Positions 60,801 to 64,000 of a stretch of 64,000 nucleotides of DNA are shown piece after piece. The first letter of the stretch is position 1. Each line of letters starts with the position of its first letter. The position numbers and the translations under genes were made by a program. The notes under the pieces were generated by a model, which worked only from the letters and a program-made list of their open reading frames with translations, had not been told where the DNA came from and did no database searches. This DNA is from Euonymus europaeus (lineage: Eukaryota; Streptophyta; Magnoliopsida; Celastrales; Celastraceae): contig OY756971.1 in the NCBI GenBank assembly GCA_963580455.1, forward strand, positions 10,253,001-10,317,000, written 5' to 3'.

Positions 60801-63800
60801 TATTTCGATGTGAAAACACCAACTTTTATGACAAATGGACAAAACCGTTAAAAGCTCCTCTATAGAGAGAGTTGAGCAACTTCGGACCGTCAAAGATGCT
60901 CTGTGTACAACTTTTATTGTTCTTTTATGCCAAATTTTATGAGTATAAGCTTCAAGATTATTTAATTGCCAAAACACCAACTTTCTATGAGAAACGGACA
61001 AAGCCGTAAAAAGCTCCTGTATTGAGAGAGTTGAGCTACCTCGGACCATCAAAGTTGCTCGGTGTACACTTTTTAATGTTCTTCTATGTCAAATTTTACA
61101 AGTATAAGCTTCCTAGATTATTTCGATTTGAAAACACCAACTTTTATGACAAATAGACAAAACCGTTAAAAGCTCCTCCATAGAGAGAGTTGAGCAACTT
61201 CGGACCGTCAAAGATGCTCTGTGTACAACTTTTATTGTTCTTTTATGTCAAATTTTATGAGTATAAGCTTCAAGATTATTTAATTGCCAAAACACCAACT
61301 TTCTATGAGAAACGGACAAAGCCGTAAAAAGCTCCCCTATTGAGAGAGTTGAGCTACTTCGGACCATCAAAGTTGCTCGGTGTACACTTTTTAATGTTCT
61401 TCTATGTCAAATTTTACAAGTATAAACTTCCTAGATTATTTCGATGTGAAAACACCAACTTTTATGACAAATAGACAAAACCGTTAAAAGCTCCTCCATA
61501 GAGAGTATTGAGCAACTTCGGACCATCAAAGTTGCTTGGTGTACACTTTATATTGTTTTTCTATGTCAAATTTCATGAGTATAAGCTTCCTAGATAATTT
61601 TGATGCCAAAACACCAACTTTCTATGAGAAATGGACAAAATTGTTAAAAGCTCCTCTATAGAGAGAGTTGAGCATTTTCGAACCATCAAAGTTGCACGGT
61701 GAAACTTTTTACTGTGCTTCTATGTCAAATTTTACGAGTATAAGCTTCCAAGATTATTTCGATGCCAAAACACTAACTTTCTATGACAAATGGACAAAAC
61801 CGTTAAAAGCTCCTCCATAGAGAGAGTTGAGCAACTTCGAACCAGAAAAGTTGCTCGGAGTACACTTTTTAATGTTCTTCTATGTCAAATTTTACAAGTA
61901 TAAGCTTCCTATATTATTTCGATGCCAAAACACCAACTTTCTATGACCAATGGACAAAATTGTTAAAAGCTCCTCCATAGAGAGAGTTGAGCAACTTCGG
62001 ACCATCAAAGTTGCTCGGTGTACACTTTTTATTGTGCTTCTATGTCAAATTTTACGAGTATAAGCTTCCAAGATTATTTTGATGCCAAAACACCAATTTT
62101 CTATGACAAATGGACAAAGCCGTTAAAGGCACCTCCATAAAGAGAGTTGAGCAAGTTCAGACCATCAAAGTTGCTCGGTGTACAAGTTTTATTGTTTTTC
62201 TATGTCAAATTTTACGAGTATAAGCTTCCTAGATTATTTCGATGAAAAAACTCCAACTTTCTATGACAAATGCACAAAATTGTTAAAAGCTCCTCCATAG
62301 AGAGTGTTGAGCAACTTCGGACAATCAATGTTTTGTGTACACCTTTTAGTGTTCTTCCATTTGAAATTTTACGAGTATAAGCGTCAAGATTAATTAATTG
62401 GCAAAACACCAACTTTCTATGAGAAATGGACAAAGCCATTAAAAGCTCCTCCATAGAGAGTGTTGAGCAAGTTCGGAAAATCAAAATTTCTTGGTGTACA
62501 CTTTGTATTGTTTTTCTATATCAAATTTTATGAGTATAAGCTTCCTAGATTATTTCGATGCCAAAACACCAACTTTCTATGAGAAATGAACAAAATTGTT
62601 AAAAGCTCCTCTATAGAGAGAGTTGAGCATTTTCGAACCATCAAAGTTGCTCGGTGAAACTTTTTATTGTGCTTCTATGTCAAATTTTACGAGTATAAGC
62701 TTCCAAGATTATTTCGATGCCAAAACACCAACTTTCTATGACAAATGGACAAAACCGTTAAAAGCTCCTCAATAGAGAGAGTTGAGCAACTTCGAACCAG
62801 AAAAGTTTCTCGGAGTACACTTTTTAATGTTCTTCTATGTCAAATTTTACAACTATAAGCTTCCTAGATTATTTCGATGCCAAAACACCGACTTTCTATG
62901 ACAAATGAACAAAATCGGTAAAAGCTCCTCCATAGAGAGAGTTGAGCAACTTCGGACCAGAAAAGTTGCTCGGTGTACACTTTTTAATGTTCTTCTATGT
63001 CAAATTTTACAAGTATAAGCTTCCTAGATTATTTCGATGTGAAAACACCAACTTTTATGACAAATGGACAAAACCGTTAAAAGCTCCTCTATAGAGAGAG
63101 TTGAGCAACTTCGGACCGTCAAAGATGCTCTGTGTACAACTTTTATTGTTCTTTTATGCCAAATTTTATGAGTATAAGCTTCAAGATTATTTAATTGCCA
63201 AAACACCAACTTTCTATGAGAAACGGACAAAGCCGTAAAAAGCTCCTGTATTGAGAGAGTTGAGCTACCTCGGACCATCAAAGTTGCTCGGTGTACACTT
63301 TTTAATGTTCTTCTATGTCAAATTTTACAAGTATAAGCTTCCTAGATTATTTCGATTTGAAAACACCAACTTTTATGACAAATAGACAAAACCGTTAAAA
63401 GCTCCTCCATAGAGAGAGTTGAGCAACTTCGGACCGTCAAAGATGCTCTGTGTACAACTTTTATTGTTCTTTTATGTCAAATTTTATGAGTATAAGCTTC
63501 AAGATTATTTAATTGCCAAAACACCAACTTTCTATGAGAAACGGACAAAGCCGTAAAAAGCTCCCCTATTGAGAGAGTTGAGCTACTTCGGACCATCAAA
63601 GTTGCTCGGTGTACACTTTTTAATGTTCTTCTATGTCAAATTTTACAAGTATAAACTTCCTAGATTATTTCGATGTGAAAACACCAACTTTTATGACAAA
63701 TAGACAAAACCGTTAAAAGCTCCTCCATAGAGAGTATTGAGCAACTTCGGACCATCAAAGTTGCTTGGTGTACACTTTATATTGTTTTTCTATGTCAAAT

Positions 63801-64000
63801 TTCATGAGTATAAGCTTCCTAGATAATTTTGATGCCAAAACACCAACTTTCTATGAGAAATGGACAAAATTGTTAAAAGCTCCTCTATAGAGAGAGTTGA
63901 GCATTTTCGAACCATCAAAGTTGCACGGTGAAACTTTTTACTGTGCTTCTATGTCAAATTTTACGAGTATAAGCTTCCAAGATTATTTCGATGCCAAAAC

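Larger units (their letters stand above)
17121..64000 (+). repeat. Right satellite array, ~159-bp monomers
   Basis: From GCTCCTCCATAGAGAG onward the window is continuous satellite of the same family and orientation as 1-8762, to the last base. I see no gene, RNA gene or other insertion in these 46.9 kb. Small indels occur, for example 4 bases lost at about 32643 and 2 gained at about 19912. The recurring 80-94-codon ORFs on either strand follow the monomer spacing and differ by frame-neutral drift, so I treat them as non-coding. Confidence 0.95.
44451..64000 (+). repeat. Homogeneous 14-monomer higher-order repeat, 2229 bp
   Basis: Equivalent positions recur every 2229 bp: the GGACAATCAATGTTTTGTG monomer begins near 44957, 47180, 49409, 51638, 53867, 56096, 57847, 60076 and 62305. 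Each unit has 14 monomers of about 159.2 bp in fixed order, distinguished by the segment after GAGC. The first copy is 3 bases short because of GTTGAACTTCGG near 44957, and the copy starting at 56096 is 1751 bp. Copies differ at only scattered positions, indicating recent amplification. The array continues past the window end. Confidence 0.9.

Noticed and set aside
1588..63281. Dozens of 66-94-codon ORFs, mostly antisense, with near-identical products
   Set aside because: They recur at monomer spacing, start and stop at monomer landmarks and drift without any sign of protein-level constraint. They are open frames of a non-coding satellite.
1..64000. CENP-B box in the satellite
   Set aside because: TTCGGACC resembles its first half, but the required CGGG spacing is absent in the monomers examined.
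1..64000. CRISPR array
   Set aside because: The repeats are contiguous 159-bp tandem monomers without unique spacers, in eukaryotic sequence.

Overview
The window looks like nuclear DNA of a flowering plant. About 55.6 of 64 kb is one family of tandem satellite DNA with a monomer of about 159-161 bp, always in the same orientation. The remaining 8.36 kb (8763-17123) is a single integrated copy of a plant pararetrovirus (Caulimoviridae) lying inside the satellite. I found no host protein-coding gene, tRNA, rRNA or CRISPR. The species cannot be fixed from sequence alone. A nucleosome-sized, AT-rich satellite with a HindIII site in most monomers and multi-monomer higher-order repeats is typical of plant centromeric or pericentromeric DNA. 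Rose carries a 159-bp pericentromeric satellite (CANR4) that would be worth comparing, but I cannot confirm a match.

Layout. 1-8762: left satellite, with a roughly 2.08-kb block repeated in nested fashion (1-4850), a 54-bp truncated monomer (about 4842-4910), a run of 322-bp dimers (about 5030-6160) and a 953-bp six-monomer unit (6918-8762) cut by the virus. 8763-17123: viral insert. 17124-about 36000: satellite with older, irregular multimers (6-, 9-, 10-, 11- and 17-monomer spacings). About 36000-44450: two to three copies of a roughly 2.07-2.23-kb unit. About 44450-64000: a very homogeneous 14-monomer higher-order repeat of 2229 bp, more than eight copies, still running at the window edge. 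One copy has lost exactly three monomers.

The viral insert has an 83-bp terminal direct repeat, which implies a circular genome of 8278 bp. In order it carries: a primer-binding site resembling the initiator tRNA-Met site, a leader with short upstream ORFs, three tandem small ORFs of about 77-79 codons that look like relatives of one another (the middle one broken by TGA), a 30K-type movement protein, a capsid/CCHC zinc finger/aspartic protease region, a reverse transcriptase-RNase H region, a second large ORF of unknown function whose C-terminal part is in another frame, and a promoter with a TATA box. Movement, capsid, protease and polymerase regions together resemble the single polyprotein of petuviruses and florendoviruses, here interrupted by one in-frame TAG and one frameshift. 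The copy therefore looks decayed. The three small ORFs upstream of the movement protein are the least expected part.

The most interesting points are a 9-bp dyad (hairpin) in the satellite monomer, the 2229-bp higher-order repeat and its internal history, the virus junctions with 3-4 bp of microhomology and a satellite register shift, and the small-ORF family.
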